DNA of 64,000 nucleotides, from NCBI RefSeq assembly GCF_900114355.1, contig NZ_FOSS01000005.1, forward strand, positions 124,001 to 188,000, written 5' to 3'. The translations under genes and the position numbers were made by a program. Under the pieces are notes generated by a model. It had not been told where the DNA came from. It saw only the letters and a program-made list of their open reading frames with translations, and did not search any database. Below, piece by piece: positions 47,770-58,329 of the stretch. The DNA comes from Lysobacter sp. cf310 (GTDB taxonomy: Bacteria > Pseudomonadota > Gammaproteobacteria > Xanthomonadales > Xanthomonadaceae). Each line of letters opens with the position of its first letter. The stretch's first letter is position 1.

Positions 47770-48558
47770 CTAGACCGGTTCGGGCAGCGTGCAGCGATAG
47801 CCCAGCTCGCGCAGCCGCTCCAGCAGCAAACGCATGGTCTCGACATTGCGCCCATGCCCCGCACCCTCGTGCATCAGCACGATCGCGCCCGGCGCCAGAT
47901 CGCGCTCGATCCGCGCCAGCACGCTGTGCGGGTCCGCGGCGACCGCATCGAAACCGCGCGCCGACCAGGCCACACGTGCCAGCCGGTGACGCCGCAGGGC
48001 CGCCGCCACGAACGGATTGGCCATGCCGACCACGGCGCGGAACCAGCGCGGCGGGCGTCCGGACAGCTCGGTCAGGGTCGCCTGCGCCTCGGCGATCTCC
48101 GCCGCCATGCGTCGCGGCGGCAAGGCCCAGAACCAGGCCGACGGATGCGAGTGGCTGTGATTGCCGATGCCGTGCCCGCGCCGCGCGATCTCGGCCACCA
48201 GTTCCGGCCGCGCCTGCGCGCGCCGCCCGACCAGGAAGAAGGTCGCCTTGGCCGCATGCGCGTCCAGCAGATCCAGCATCGCCGGGGTCTCGGCCGAGGG
48301 GCCGTCGTCGATGGTCAGCCAGACCTCGCGCCGGTCCGTCTGCAGCCGCGACAGCACCGGGCTGAACAGGCGCGACTGCGGGCGCAGCGTGGCCCAGAAC
48401 ATCAGGCCGTGGCTGAGCAGCATCGCCGCCAGGCCGACCCGCCAGCCCCAGACCCACCACACACCGATCACCGCCAGCTGCGACACGCCGAACGCCCAGA
48501 CCGCGGCCCAGGGCCGGTGCGGGATTCGGTGGGGGGCTACCAGGCTCATGAGCGGCAT
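47770..48558 (-). CDS. Polysaccharide deacetylase family protein
   Basis: A 262-residue protein with two N-terminal hydrophobic helices (AAVWAFGVSQLAVIGVWWVW and VGLAAMLLSHGLMFWATL) that anchor it, followed by a carbohydrate esterase 4 domain: WLTIDDGPS with the metal Asp, NHSHSHPSAW with the metal His pair, RWFRAVVG in place of the usual RxPxG, and LMHEGAGHGRN. It probably removes acetyl groups from a cell-envelope polysaccharide. The missing Pro of the third motif is worth noting but need not abolish activity. Confidence 0.85.
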   Translation of the reverse strand: MPLMSLVAPHRIPHRPWAAVWAFGVSQLAVIGVWWVWGWRVGLAAMLLSHGLMFWATLRPQSRLFSPVLSRLQTDRREVWLTIDDGPSAETPAMLDLLDAHAAKATFFLVGRRAQARPELVAEIARRGHGIGNHSHSHPSAWFWALPPRRMAAEIAEAQATLTELSGRPPRWFRAVVGMANPFVAAALRRHRLARVAWSARGFDAVAADPHSVLARIERDLAPGAIVLMHEGAGHGRNVETMRLLLERLRELGYRCTLPEPV

Positions 48559-48638
48559 CTTAGCGGAGCGCCGCCCGGGCCTTGCAGCGCGGGCCGCCCG
48601 CCCCCATGTCGCCGGAACCTCACGTCCGGCGTCCCATC

Positions 48639-49565
48639 ATGTCCCTCGACCCCGCGCTGCGTACGCGCATCGAAACCCTGCTCCAGTCCAATCGCGTCGT
48701 GCTGTTCATGAAGGGCGCCCCGAACGCGCCGCAATGCGGCTTCTCGGCCAAGGCTTCCGGCGCACTCAACGCGCTGCTGCCGCAGGGCTATACCCACGTC
48801 GACGTGCTGTCCGACCCGGAAATCCGCGAAGGCATCAAGCAGTACGGCGAGTGGCCGACCATCCCGCAGCTGTACATCGACGGCCAGCTGGTCGGCGGCA
48901 GCGACATCATCGAGCAGATGGCCGGCAGCGGCGAGCTGCACGGCGTGCTCGGCCTGCCCGCGCCGGACCGCAGCCCGCCGAAGCTGAGCATCAGCCCCGC
49001 CGCCGCGCAGATGCTGCGCGACGCGGTCGCCAACGCCGGCGACGGCTACGCGGTGCAGCTGGAAGTGGACGCGCGCCATAACGTGCGCCTGCAGTTGGCG
49101 CCGATCGACAGCAACGCGGTCGCGGTGGAAACCGACGGCGTGCGCGTGCAGACCGACTGGGTCAACGCGCGTCGCGCCGACGGCGTGACCATCGACTGGG
49201 CCGACGACGAGCGCGGCCGTGGCCTGGTGATCACCAACCCGAACGCGCCGCCGACCGTGCGCGCGATCGCGCCCGCCGACGCCCAGGCGCGCGTGCGCGA
49301 GGGCGCGCTGCGCCTGGTCGACGTGCGTCCGGCCGACGAGCGCGCGCTGGCTTCGGTCAACGTGGCTTACGACAGCTTCGATGCCGGCGTGGAAGCGCTG
49401 GAGGGCCTGCCCAAGGACACGCCGCTGGCGTTCCTGTGCCATCACGGCGGCCGCAGCGCTCAGGCCGCGGAGCATTTCCGCCAGCGCGGCTTCCGCGAAA
49501 TCTACAACGTCGAAGGCGGCATCGAAGCCTGGGCCGATGTGGACGCGGCTATTCCGCGCTACTGA
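48639..49565 (+). CDS. Grx4-type glutaredoxin / IscA-like / rhodanese fusion
   Basis: A 308-residue three-domain protein. Residues 1-105 form a monothiol glutaredoxin (LFMKGAPNAPQCGFSAKA with the CGFS site, and WPTIPQLYIDGQLVGGSDII). Residues of about 110-215 match an A-type Fe-S domain (LSISPAAAQMLRDAV, YAVQLEVDAR, GLVITNPNAPP), without the usual cysteines. The C-terminus is a rhodanese domain (LRLVDVRPADERAL, LAFLCHHGGRSAQAAEHF with the active Cys). It is likely an iron-sulphur cluster carrier with sulphur-transfer ability. The start at 48639 is set by homology. A strong terminator follows. Confidence 0.9.
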   Translation: MSLDPALRTRIETLLQSNRVVLFMKGAPNAPQCGFSAKASGALNALLPQGYTHVDVLSDPEIREGIKQYGEWPTIPQLYIDGQLVGGSDIIEQMAGSGELHGVLGLPAPDRSPPKLSISPAAAQMLRDAVANAGDGYAVQLEVDARHNVRLQLAPIDSNAVAVETDGVRVQTDWVNARRADGVTIDWADDERGRGLVITNPNAPPTVRAIAPADAQARVREGALRLVDVRPADERALASVNVAYDSFDAGVEALEGLPKDTPLAFLCHHGGRSAQAAEHFRQRGFREIYNVEGGIEAWADVDAAIPRY

Positions 49566-49582
49566 TCGATATCGTATGAACA

Positions 49583-49618
49583 CGAAAACGGCCGCGGATC
49601 CCGCGGCCGTTTTCGTTT
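49583..49618 (+). terminator. Intrinsic terminator of the glutaredoxin-fusion gene
   Basis: Perfect 15-bp stem (CGAAAACGGCCGCGG and complement) with a 3-base loop and TTT after it, 17 bp after the stop codon. Confidence 0.9.
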
Positions 49619-49654
49619 GCGCGGTTCGAGCCGATCCGGCTAAATGCACACCGC

Positions 49655-50040
49655 TTTCTGTAGGAGCAGCGCGAGCCGCGATCTGCGCAGGCAGCCGAAG
49701 TGACGCGATCGCGGCTCAAGCCGCTCCCACAGAAGGCTTGGGGCTCTGCCTTGGTGTAGGAACTGCGCGAGCCGCAATCTGCGCAGGTGGCCTAAGGGTC
49801 GCGGTCGCGACTCGCGTCGCTCCTACATCAGCCCTTCGATAGATACGCCCCGCTACCTGTAGGAGCGGCGCAAGCCGCGACCCGCGTAAGCAGCCGAAGG
49901 CCGGGGTCGCGGCTTACGCCGCTCCTACCCAAAGCCTGCCTCGACTAAACGCGATCTGCTCTCTGTGGGAGCGGCGTAAGCCGCGATCGCGCCGCTCCGG
50001 CCAAGACGAAATTGCGGCTTGCGCCGCTGCCACAGACAGC
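49655..50040. repeat. REP array
   Basis: Four inverted REP pairs between the glutaredoxin-fusion gene and the DUF924 gene. They show both variants (for example GTAGGAGCGGCGCAAGCCGC near 49860 and GTGGGAGCGGCGTAAGCCGC near 49967). No gene is visible in this gap. Confidence 0.8.
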
Positions 50041-50072
50041 GCTGGCGATTGCCACCGCTGCCGCAGCGACGC

Positions 50073-50633
50073 TCAGCCCTTGAACCCGCCGTTATCGAGA
50101 TAGGCCCGCTCTTCCGCCGTGCTCTCCCGCCCCAAGGCCTGATTGCGATGCGGGAAGCGACCGAAGCGTTCGATGATCTGCAGATGCTGCACCGCCCATT
50201 GGCTGGGATCCGGCATGTCCTCGCTCACCGGCAGCCCGCGGTGCAGCTCGACCGAGCGTCGCTGATCGTCCATAGCCTCGGAATGCTCGAACGGCAGATA
50301 GAAGAACGCGCGCAGCCTGGCCTCGATGCGCCGGTCGTCGCCGCGCGCCACCGCCTGGGTCGCGTACATGCGCGCCAGCGGATCGGTTGCGTAGGCATGC
50401 GCGCTGCCGCGGAACACGTTGCGCGGAATCTGGTCGAGCAGGATCAGCAGCGCCAGCGCGCCGATCTCGCCCTGCTGCATCCAATCGTCGTGCTGGCGGC
50501 TGGCGGCGCGAAAATGCGCTTCGAGAAAGCCCGCGCGGCACTGCGCATCGAAATGATCGCTGCGGTCGAACCAGCGCGCATAGCCGGCTTCGCGCCAGAA
50601 ATCGACGACGTCCTGAGCGGTGGGTGCGGTCAC
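50073..50633 (-). CDS. DUF924 family protein
   Basis: A 186-residue protein with the DUF924 pattern: VDFWREAGYARWFDRSDHFD, ALALLILLDQIPRNVFRGSAHAYATDPLA, FFYLPFEHSEAMDDQRRSV and the ending IIERFGRFPHRNQALGRESTAEERAYL. It folds as TPR-like helices; the function is unknown. It is a common housekeeping-type gene in proteobacteria. Confidence 0.9.
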   Translation of the reverse strand: MTAPTAQDVVDFWREAGYARWFDRSDHFDAQCRAGFLEAHFRAASRQHDDWMQQGEIGALALLILLDQIPRNVFRGSAHAYATDPLARMYATQAVARGDDRRIEARLRAFFYLPFEHSEAMDDQRRSVELHRGLPVSEDMPDPSQWAVQHLQIIERFGRFPHRNQALGRESTAEERAYLDNGGFKG

Positions 50634-50720
50634 GGCGTATCTCGCGTTGGGGTCAGGCTGCGCACGTTAACAGCCCACGCGCGCACCGCGCGCGAAACGC
50701 CTCAACACAGCGTTCCGCGC

Positions 50721-51287
50721 TTACAGGCTGTCGTCGCCCAGCTGGGTTTCCAGCTCGGTGATCCAGGCCGTGGTGATGCTCTCCAGCGTGACCGCGTGGA
50801 TCAGCGGCCGGATCGGCCCGGTCGAGTAGGACTGCGAGATGAAGCGCGCGTAGCGCTCGCGAAACGACAGCCAGGCGCGATGCGCTTCCTCGAAGGTGGC
50901 GCGGCCGTCGCCGTCGAGTTGGCGACGCAGGTGCTCGACCAGCCCGCGCAGACGCGCATCGACCTGCTGGAACTCGGCGATCGCCTGCCGGTTCATGTCG
51001 TCCTGGCTCACACCGTCGTCGTCGCTCTGGCGCGCGACTTCCTCGGCCTTGCTGAAATAGTTGTCGGCCAGGCGCGCGGCCGTCTCGGCCTTGCCGATCA
51101 GGCGCGTCTCGAAACGACGCAGGTCGTCGAGGCTGGTGTTGCTGCCGTCCAGCCCCTGCTTGAGCGCCAGCAATTTCTGCCCGCGCTCGATCGCGTCGAC
51201 GGTGCCGCGGCGCTCGACCCGGCGCTGGACGAAATAGAACGTCCAGGTGAGTACGGCGCCGATTAGTAGGTAAATGACCTGTTCCAT
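50721..51287 (-). CDS. Membrane-anchored LprI-like (DUF1311) protein
   Basis: A 188-residue protein with one N-terminal hydrophobic helix (VIYLLIGAVLTWTFYFVQRR) and a long helical coil. The C-terminal LRRQLDGDGRATFEEAHRAWLSFRERYARFIS, then SITTAWITELETQL, resembles the DUF1311/LprI lysozyme-inhibitor helix pattern, though its Cys residues are absent. Probably acts at the periplasmic face of the inner membrane; role unknown. Confidence 0.6.
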   Translation of the reverse strand: MEQVIYLLIGAVLTWTFYFVQRRVERRGTVDAIERGQKLLALKQGLDGSNTSLDDLRRFETRLIGKAETAARLADNYFSKAEEVARQSDDDGVSQDDMNRQAIAEFQQVDARLRGLVEHLRRQLDGDGRATFEEAHRAWLSFRERYARFISQSYSTGPIRPLIHAVTLESITTAWITELETQLGDDSL

Positions 51288-51459
51288 GGTGGTGTCCCGA
51301 TGCTGGACGCCAGTGTGCGCGACGGGGGTCTCAGGGGGTGCGATGTCGCGTGCGCGGGGTCGCAGATCAGGTTGCTGAACGCTGATTTTTCAGGGGTGGC
51401 GGTGGTTCCGCGGAAAAGCCTGGGGCCGGGCGGGTGGATCGTGGAGGCATGGCCGGAGC

Positions 51460-51780
51460 GTGCGAGCCGAAGCAAATCCTCCCCAACCCTCCTTTGTCAA
51501 AGGAGGGAGCAGAGCCGCAAGCCTCTGCCCCAAAGCCCTTGCCTCCCCCTTTGAAAAAGGGGGATTGAGGGGGATTTGCTCTCCCGCAGGCGCCCCCCAC
51601 ACCGCAACGGTGCGGTCCGCCCACAGTTCACCGCACCCCAGAGCCGCCACCGCATCCGCCCATCTCCGGCCTCCCCCTTTGAAAAAGGGGGATCGAGGGG
51701 GATTTGCTTTTCCGCAAGAGCCCGTTACATCGCAACGGTGCGGTTCGCCTACGGCTCACCGCACCCTACGGCGTGGCGAG
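51460..51780. repeat. C/G-run intergenic repeats, two direct copies
   Basis: Two direct copies about 128 bp apart, starting near 51542 and 51670. Each has CCTCCCCCTTTGAAAAAGGG, then GAGGGGGATTTGCT, then CGCAACGGTGCGGT and TCACCGCACCC. A shorter related inverted copy (CCTCCTTTGTCAAAGGAGGG) lies at 51490. They fill the 509-bp gap before the AMP nucleosidase gene and match the element at 43.1 kb. Confidence 0.7.
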
Positions 51781-51796
51781 GACGCCGGCTTAGCGA

Positions 51797-52573
51797 CTAC
51801 TCGTCGAAGCGCAGATGCCGCACCGACTTGCCGTGGCGGCGGATCAGCTTCAAGGCCTCGATACCGACGTTGATGTGGTTGTCCACATACTCGGCGCTGA
51901 CCTTGGCGTCGGAGGCCTCGGTCTTCACGCCTTCCGGAATCATCGGCTGGTCCGACACCAGCAGCAGCGCGCCGCAGGGAATGCGGTTGGCGAAACCGGC
52001 GGCGAAGATCGTCGCGGTTTCCATATCGATCGCCATGCAGCGCATCGCACGCAGACGCTCCTTGAAGGCTTCGTCGTGTTCCCAGACCCGGCGGTTGGTC
52101 GTGTAGACCGTGCCGGTCCAGTAGTCGTGGCCGAGGTCGCGGATCATGGTCGAGACCGCGCGCTGCAGCGCGAACGCCGGCAGCGCCGGCACCTCCGGCA
52201 GCAGATAGTCGTTGGACGTACCCTCGCCGCGGATCGCCGCGATCGGCAGCACCAAGTCGCCGAGCTCGTTCTTGCGCTTGAGGCCGCCGCACTTGCCCAG
52301 GAACAACACCGCCTGCGGCATGATCGCCGACAGCAGATCCATCATGGTCGCCGCGTTCGGGCTGCCCATGCCGAAGTTGATCATGGTGATGCCGTCGGCC
52401 GTGGCGCTGGGCATGGGCCGGTCCAGGCCGACCACTTCGGCGCCGGTGAGGCGGGCGAAGGTGTGCAGGTAGCCGCCGAAATTGGTCAGCAGCACGTGCT
52501 GGCCGAACTGGTCCAGGGGCACGCCGGTGTAGCGCGGCAGCCAGTTTTCGACGATTTGTTCTTTGTCTTTCAC
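51797..52573 (-). CDS. amn: AMP nucleosidase
   Basis: A 258-residue phosphorylase-fold enzyme, the short form without the N-terminal regulatory domain of E. coli Amn. Family segments: MINFGMGSPNAATMMDLLSAIMPQAVLFLGKCGGL, AIRGEGTSNDYLLPEVPALPAF and AIDMETATIFAAGFANRIPCGALLLVSDQPM, with the catalytic Asp in SDQPM. It splits AMP into adenine and ribose 5-phosphate. The start at 52573 has a nearby G-rich site. Transcribed alone. Confidence 0.9.
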   Translation of the reverse strand: MKDKEQIVENWLPRYTGVPLDQFGQHVLLTNFGGYLHTFARLTGAEVVGLDRPMPSATADGITMINFGMGSPNAATMMDLLSAIMPQAVLFLGKCGGLKRKNELGDLVLPIAAIRGEGTSNDYLLPEVPALPAFALQRAVSTMIRDLGHDYWTGTVYTTNRRVWEHDEAFKERLRAMRCMAIDMETATIFAAGFANRIPCGALLLVSDQPMIPEGVKTEASDAKVSAEYVDNHINVGIEALKLIRRHGKSVRHLRFDE

Positions 52574-52703
52574 GGTCGACAGCCTTTTTCTAGTTGTTGT
52601 ACCCCCATTGTCGCACCGCCCATGACTATCGTCAGGGTTGGCGGCGCCCGAGGCGGCCGCTACGGTTCGGGGCTGACCTTGCCGTCACTTTGGGGAAACC
52701 ACC

Positions 52704-54157
<1,454 letters not shown>

Positions 54158-54161
<4 letters not shown>

Positions 54162-55480
54162 GCCGCGCTACCGCTCCGCGCCGTGGCCTGCTGCGCCGCT
54201 GCGCCACGCTGTTCCTCGCCTGCGGCTTCGCCCTGCACGGCGCCGCGTTCGCGCAAGACGTATTGATCCGCAACGCCACCGTCCACACCGCCACCGCCCA
54301 AGGCAGCCTGCAAGGCGCCGACGTGCTGATCGGCAACGGCCAGGTGCGCGCGATCGGCAAGGGCCTGAAGGCGCCGGCCGGCACGCAGGTGATCGAAGCC
54401 GAGGGCCGTCCGCTCACGCCCACCTTGTTCGGCGGCATCACCGAGATCGGCCTGGAGGAAGTCTCCGGCGAGAAATCCACCGTCGACGAAACCCTGGCCC
54501 TGGGCGCCGACACCAAGCAGATGACGGTGCGCCCGGAGTTCGACGTGACCCTGGCCTACAACCCGGAATCGGTGCTGATCCCGGTCACCCGCATCGAAGG
54601 CATCGGCTGGACCCTGCTGGGCGCGGGCACCGCCACCGGCGGCTCGATCGTGGCCGGCCAAGGCGGCGTGATGCGCCTGGATGGCGGTCCCGACCCGACC
54701 GGCGCGCGAGTGCTGTTCGTGAAGCTGGGCGGCGACGCTTCCGGCCTCAGCGGCAACTCGCGCGCGGCACAGTGGATGATCCTCGACCAGTTGATCGCCG
54801 AAGCGCGCGGCCGCATCGGCCCCGACGCCAACGCTGCCCTGCTCACACCGGCCGGGCGCGCCACGCTGGCGCGCTACCTCGACGGCGGCGGCCGGGTGAT
54901 GGTGGGCGTGGACCGCGCCGCCGACATCCGCCAGCTGCTGCGCTGGTCGTCGCGCCACAGCGTGCGCATCGCCATCGCCGGCGGCGCCGAAGCCTGGAAG
55001 CTCGCGCCGCAACTGGCCGCGGCCAAGGTGCCGGTGTTCGTCGATCCGCTGGCCAACCTGCCCGGCGATTTCGACCAGATCGGCGCCACGATGGAAAACG
55101 CCGCGCGCCTGCGCGCCGCGGGTGTCGCGGTCGGCTTCAGCCAAAGCGGCGACGCCTCGCACAACGCCCGTAAGGTCCGCCAGCTCGCCGGCAACGCCGT
55201 CGCCGCCGGCCTGCCCTGGGCCGATGGCCTGGCCGGCCTTACCCGCGTACCGGCCGAAGCCTTGGGCGTGTCCGCCGAACTCGGCAGCATCGCCCCCGGC
55301 CACCGCGCCGACCTGGTGCTGTGGAGCGGCGACCCGCTGGAAGTCAGCAGCGTCGCCCTGCAGGTATGGATGAACGGCCGCGCCATCGAAATGCGCAGCC
55401 GCCAGACCGAACTGCGCGACCGCTACCTGCGCCCGGAGAATGGTTTGCCGCGCGCGTATCCGGCGCCGTCGGGGCGGTAA
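54158..55480 (+). CDS. Exported amidohydrolase-like protein lacking the metal HxH
   Basis: A 440-residue protein with a signal peptide (LLRRCATLFLACGFALHGAAFA). The N-terminal composite beta-sandwich (VLIRNATVHTATAQGSLQGADVLIGNGQVRAIG) and the ending SIAPGHRADLVLWSGDPLEV are amidohydrolase-like. At the place of the HxH motif it reads TPTLFGGITEIGLEEV with no His pair, so metal binding in the usual way is unlikely. It probably forms a partner of the active enzyme encoded just upstream. GTG start overlapping the upstream stop. This coupled arrangement suggests a heteromeric enzyme. Confidence 0.88.
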
Positions 55481-55542
55481 GGGACAGGGCGCAGCGGGCG
55501 TGATGCGCGGCTCGCTGCGCCTGTTTCCCGCGCGCTCTGCCT

Positions 55543-55712
55543 TCTGTGGGAGCGGCGTGAGCCGCGATGGCGCACCTTCGGCTGCTTCGAAATCGCGACT
55601 CACGCCGCTCCCACACAAAGCATGGCGCATTGCCTCGGGGTAGGAGCGGCGTAAGCCGCGACCCGCGCAAGTAGCCGAAGCGACGCGGTCGCAACTCGCG
55701 TCGCTCCTACCC
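55543..55712. repeat. REP pair block
   Basis: Two inverted REP pairs: GTGGGAGCGGCGTGAGCCGC with its reverse near 55600, then GTAGGAGCGGCGTAAGCCGC with a diverged reverse copy ending in CTACCCC near 55710. No gene is present between the amidohydrolase pair and the next gene. Confidence 0.75.
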
Positions 55713-55750
55713 CAAAGCCTGAAGCGCGGGCAGCACGGTCCAACCGATGG

Positions 55751-56044
55751 CTACGCTTCTGAACTCAGAGAGACATCAATGGCCTTGAGCCGCAGCGCGA
55801 CAGGAAGCAGGACCTCCGGCAAAGGGCGAAACCCCATCGTCGTCTCCTCGATGAAGCACAGATGCCGCGCGATGGCCTCGGCCGACTCGCCCTGCGCCAG
55901 ACAACGATAAACCCCACCGATGTACGAGTCGTACTCGTCGCGCGGCCAGTCGGGGTCGCTCATCACGCCGATCGGGTCCCAGTGCTCGATGAGCACCTCC
56001 CGGATCAGCCGCACCACCACCTTCGCACGAGCCCTGGACATCAT
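55751..56044 (-). CDS. DUF1871-like small protein
   Basis: A 97-residue cytosolic protein. The segment LIREVLIEHWDPIGVMSDPDWPRDEYDSYIGGVYRCLAQGESAEAIARHL resembles DUF1871, a family of small helical proteins that includes candidate immunity proteins. There is no toxin gene next to it. The start is the ATG at 56044, with another three bases in. Function unknown. Confidence 0.65.
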   Translation of the reverse strand: MMSRARAKVVVRLIREVLIEHWDPIGVMSDPDWPRDEYDSYIGGVYRCLAQGESAEAIARHLCFIEETTMGFRPLPEVLLPVALRLKAIDVSLSSEA

Positions 56045-56082
56045 CCGCGTTCACCCAGCAAGCAGCGCCCTCCCGGCCAGGA

Positions 56083-56361
56083 CTAGGCCCGGGTATCCAA
56101 ACCGACCCCGCAGCTTGGGCAGAAATTCGACTTGCGCATACCCATCATGGCTTGCCCGATCCTAGCGCCGCACTTCGGGCACCTCACGCAGTAGAACATG
56201 TAAAGCACCGCCCCCACGAAGCCGAGGGTCGGGATGAGCACCCATGCCTTGTAGCGCTCGGGAACATCGAGAAAAATCACGCCCACGCAGAGCAACCAGC
56301 AGCCAAAGCCGACGACGCGCGCCTTGAACAGCTTTGCCTTTAGCAGCTCCCGTATCGTCAC
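56083..56361 (-). CDS. Small membrane protein with zinc ribbon
   Basis: A 92-residue protein. Two hydrophobic helices (VVGFGCWLLCVGVIFLDV and AWVLIPTLGFVGAVLYMFYCV) are followed by a zinc ribbon with two CxxC pairs (CPKCGARIGQ and CPSCGVGL). The start is a GTG at 56361 after a GGGGAAC site. It lies 10 bp after the exported protein on the same strand, so both are likely one transcript. Family not recognised. Confidence 0.6.
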   Translation of the reverse strand: MTIRELLKAKLFKARVVGFGCWLLCVGVIFLDVPERYKAWVLIPTLGFVGAVLYMFYCVRCPKCGARIGQAMMGMRKSNFCPSCGVGLDTRA

Positions 56362-56371
56362 GGTGTTCCCC

Positions 56372-56761
56372 CTAGTTGTCGTTGTTCGTGATCTCGGCGT
56401 GGATGACGCATCCGCCACGTGCCACCAGATAACCGTCGAAGCCCCAATAGGGTGCCCCGGCCTGCTCGGATCGAAAACTGAAGGAATGAATCCGATCCGC
56501 GGGCGCGAGTTCGCGCTTGAAAGGGATCGTCGTGGCGTACGCCTTTTCGAACGCCTCCGCCAGGTACGGCTCAGAGACATCCATACGCTTTCCGAGTTGC
56601 TCGACCGTACCGCCCTTGCACTCCGGCGTGGGCTGGACAAAGCGGGAGAGATCTCCTTCCCAACTGGCAGGGTCGAGGGCAGGGAAGGCCTTCCCGCGAG
56701 CGATCGCCGATGGAGCGCTCATCCCGACTAGCACCACGAGCAAGCAGCCTCTGACAAGCAT
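56372..56761 (-). CDS. Exported hypothetical protein
   Basis: A 129-residue protein with a signal peptide (MLVRGCLLVVLVGMSAPSAIA). The mature domain has Cys in PTPECKGG and in RGGCVIH that could pair, plus the segments DRIHSFSFRSEQAGAPYWGFDGYLVARG. I do not recognise the family. It is followed 10 bp later by the zinc-ribbon membrane protein gene. Confidence 0.6.
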   Translation of the reverse strand: MLVRGCLLVVLVGMSAPSAIARGKAFPALDPASWEGDLSRFVQPTPECKGGTVEQLGKRMDVSEPYLAEAFEKAYATTIPFKRELAPADRIHSFSFRSEQAGAPYWGFDGYLVARGGCVIHAEITNNDN

Positions 56762-56818
56762 TGCGATCCCCTGAAGTACTGAAGAAATCTCGACCAAAAC
56801 CTAGCTAGTACATCTTCG

Positions 56819-57250
56819 CTAAACGCCGCCCTGGCTGCCTCGAAAGCTATTGAACAAGTGCCGCACCGCCGATCCGACAAATATAAGCACCAGCACTGCC
56901 GAAATCAGCCATGTCCACAGGATATGGACCATCATGTACCCCGGCGCGTGTAGGGCGAAAAACGACGAGAACGCAGCCCAAGGCAAGAACAGCACCGCCG
57001 CGAGCAAGATACGAGGCCACAGGCGGGCCCCAAACTTTATGACCTTCGCCACAAAAAGGGCTTCAAGCAAATAGAAGCCGCAAAAGATCAGGAAATGGCT
57101 CGTCGGATGCTCCCATTGCGCCCTGTCTTCAAAGCCGTAGAAGAAGTACTGTTTTGGGTCCAAGCTGATCCAGGTGCTGAATCCAATAACCAGCACAGTG
57201 GCAGCGGCAATGATCAAGTTCTTGCGCTGATTCGTCGTGAGATTGACCAT
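56819..57250 (-). CDS. Four-helix membrane protein
   Basis: A 143-residue protein with about four hydrophobic helices (LIIAAATVLVIGFSTWISL, FLIFCGFYLLEALFVAKVI, RILLAAVLFLPWAAFSSFFAL, ILWTWLISAVLVLIFVGSAV). The external loops contain DPKQYFFYGFEDRAQWEHPTSH. Family not recognised. The ATG at 57250 follows a GGTGAC site; a GTG at 57262 is an alternative. Confidence 0.6.
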   Translation of the reverse strand: MVNLTTNQRKNLIIAAATVLVIGFSTWISLDPKQYFFYGFEDRAQWEHPTSHFLIFCGFYLLEALFVAKVIKFGARLWPRILLAAVLFLPWAAFSSFFALHAPGYMMVHILWTWLISAVLVLIFVGSAVRHLFNSFRGSQGGV

Positions 57251-57385
57251 GTCACCGACCACAAGTGCTGAGGCACGCCATTAGACGGCGCGTGCGCGAG
57301 TTTCAGCCATCATGCCAGTCTTCCACGACGATGAGCATCGCTCATGCAGCTTTCCGGGGCTCACGCGGTAGTGTATCGGTGCCGA

Positions 57386-57760
57386 TTACGCGTGGTTGAT
57401 GACCGCTTCGATAGCGTGCCCATCCGGATCGATCAGAAACGCCGCGTAGTAGTGAGGCCCATAGTCCGGACGCAGACCGGGCTTGCCGTTATCGGTCCCC
57501 GCGACCGCCAAGGCCTGCGCATGAAACCGATCCACGGCCGCACGCGACGGCGCCGCGAACGCCACATGAAACCCGGGACCCGGCGCCGCCGAACCGGGCC
57601 GCAGCTTCAGACACAGCTGATCCTCGCCATCCACGAGCCCGTAGCCGATGGCGGTGTCGTCCTCGAACACCCGCCGATAGCCCAAGGCGCCGAGCGCAGC
57701 GTCGTAGAAGGCACCGGCTTGATGCAAATCGGCGACGGCGATGGAGAGGTGATGGAGCAT
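57386..57760 (-). CDS. VOC-family (glyoxalase-like) protein
   Basis: A 124-residue protein with the vicinal-oxygen-chelate pattern: LHHLSIAVADLHQAGAFYDAALGALGYRRVFED, FHVAFAAPSRAAVDRFHAQAL and the C-terminal GPHYYAAFLIDPDGHAIEAV. Metal ligands His (HLSIAV) and Glu (HAIEAV) are present. Such proteins act as lyases, dioxygenases or resistance proteins; the substrate cannot be read here. A second VOC gene lies just upstream on the same strand. Confidence 0.88.
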   Translation of the reverse strand: MLHHLSIAVADLHQAGAFYDAALGALGYRRVFEDDTAIGYGLVDGEDQLCLKLRPGSAAPGPGFHVAFAAPSRAAVDRFHAQALAVAGTDNGKPGLRPDYGPHYYAAFLIDPDGHAIEAVINHA

Positions 57761-57822
57761 CGGAGCAGCCCTGAGATTAGGCACGGTGCGGGCCGTGCTA
57801 CGCGGTGCGCTTCGGCGAAACG

Positions 57823-58203
57823 CTACACCGCATTCTGCCGCAGTTGGAACACATTGCCCTCCGGGTCGCGCCCGTCGCACACCCGAACCCCGCGGGCCTC
57901 CCACTCCCGCTCCGGCGGCCACAGTTCGCCGCCCAGCCCCACCGCCATCGCGCGTGCCGCATCGATGCTGGCCACCGGCAGACACAGCTTGATGCAGCCG
58001 TCCTCGCGCAGAGGATACGCGGACGTTTTGCTGGCATAGGCCTCGGGAATCGCATGGACGATCAGCTGGAACCCCGCCGCCTCCAACACCACATGTTCGC
58101 TGTCCGCATGCACGGCCGTCATGCCCGCCACACCTTGGTAAAACGCGGACATCCGGTTGAGATTGTCCACGAACATCACTGCGGCCACGGGGGGCATGGT
58201 CAT
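57823..58203 (-). CDS. VOC-family (glyoxalase-like) protein
   Basis: A 126-residue protein of the same superfamily: PPVAAVMFVDNLNRMSAFYQGVAGMTAVH, LEAAGFQLIVHAIPE and the end RDPEGNVFQLRQ. The N-terminal His ligand is replaced by Val-Met (AAVMFV), while the C-terminal position is Gln in NVFQLR, so it may not bind metal the standard way. The start at 58203 is at the first homology position. It lies 62 bp upstream of the other VOC gene and may be co-transcribed. Confidence 0.85.
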   Translation of the reverse strand: MTMPPVAAVMFVDNLNRMSAFYQGVAGMTAVHADSEHVVLEAAGFQLIVHAIPEAYASKTSAYPLREDGCIKLCLPVASIDAARAMAVGLGGELWPPEREWEARGVRVCDGRDPEGNVFQLRQNAV

Positions 58204-58329
58204 CGATCGCCTCGTTCGGAATGGGAAGTTACACCCTAGGTTGAATCGGCCAGATAGGGTGCGGCAACCGCCGCAGCGCCCCCTCCCGCGCTCGGCGACG
58301 AACGTGCACCCCGCTCGCCGCCTCACATC

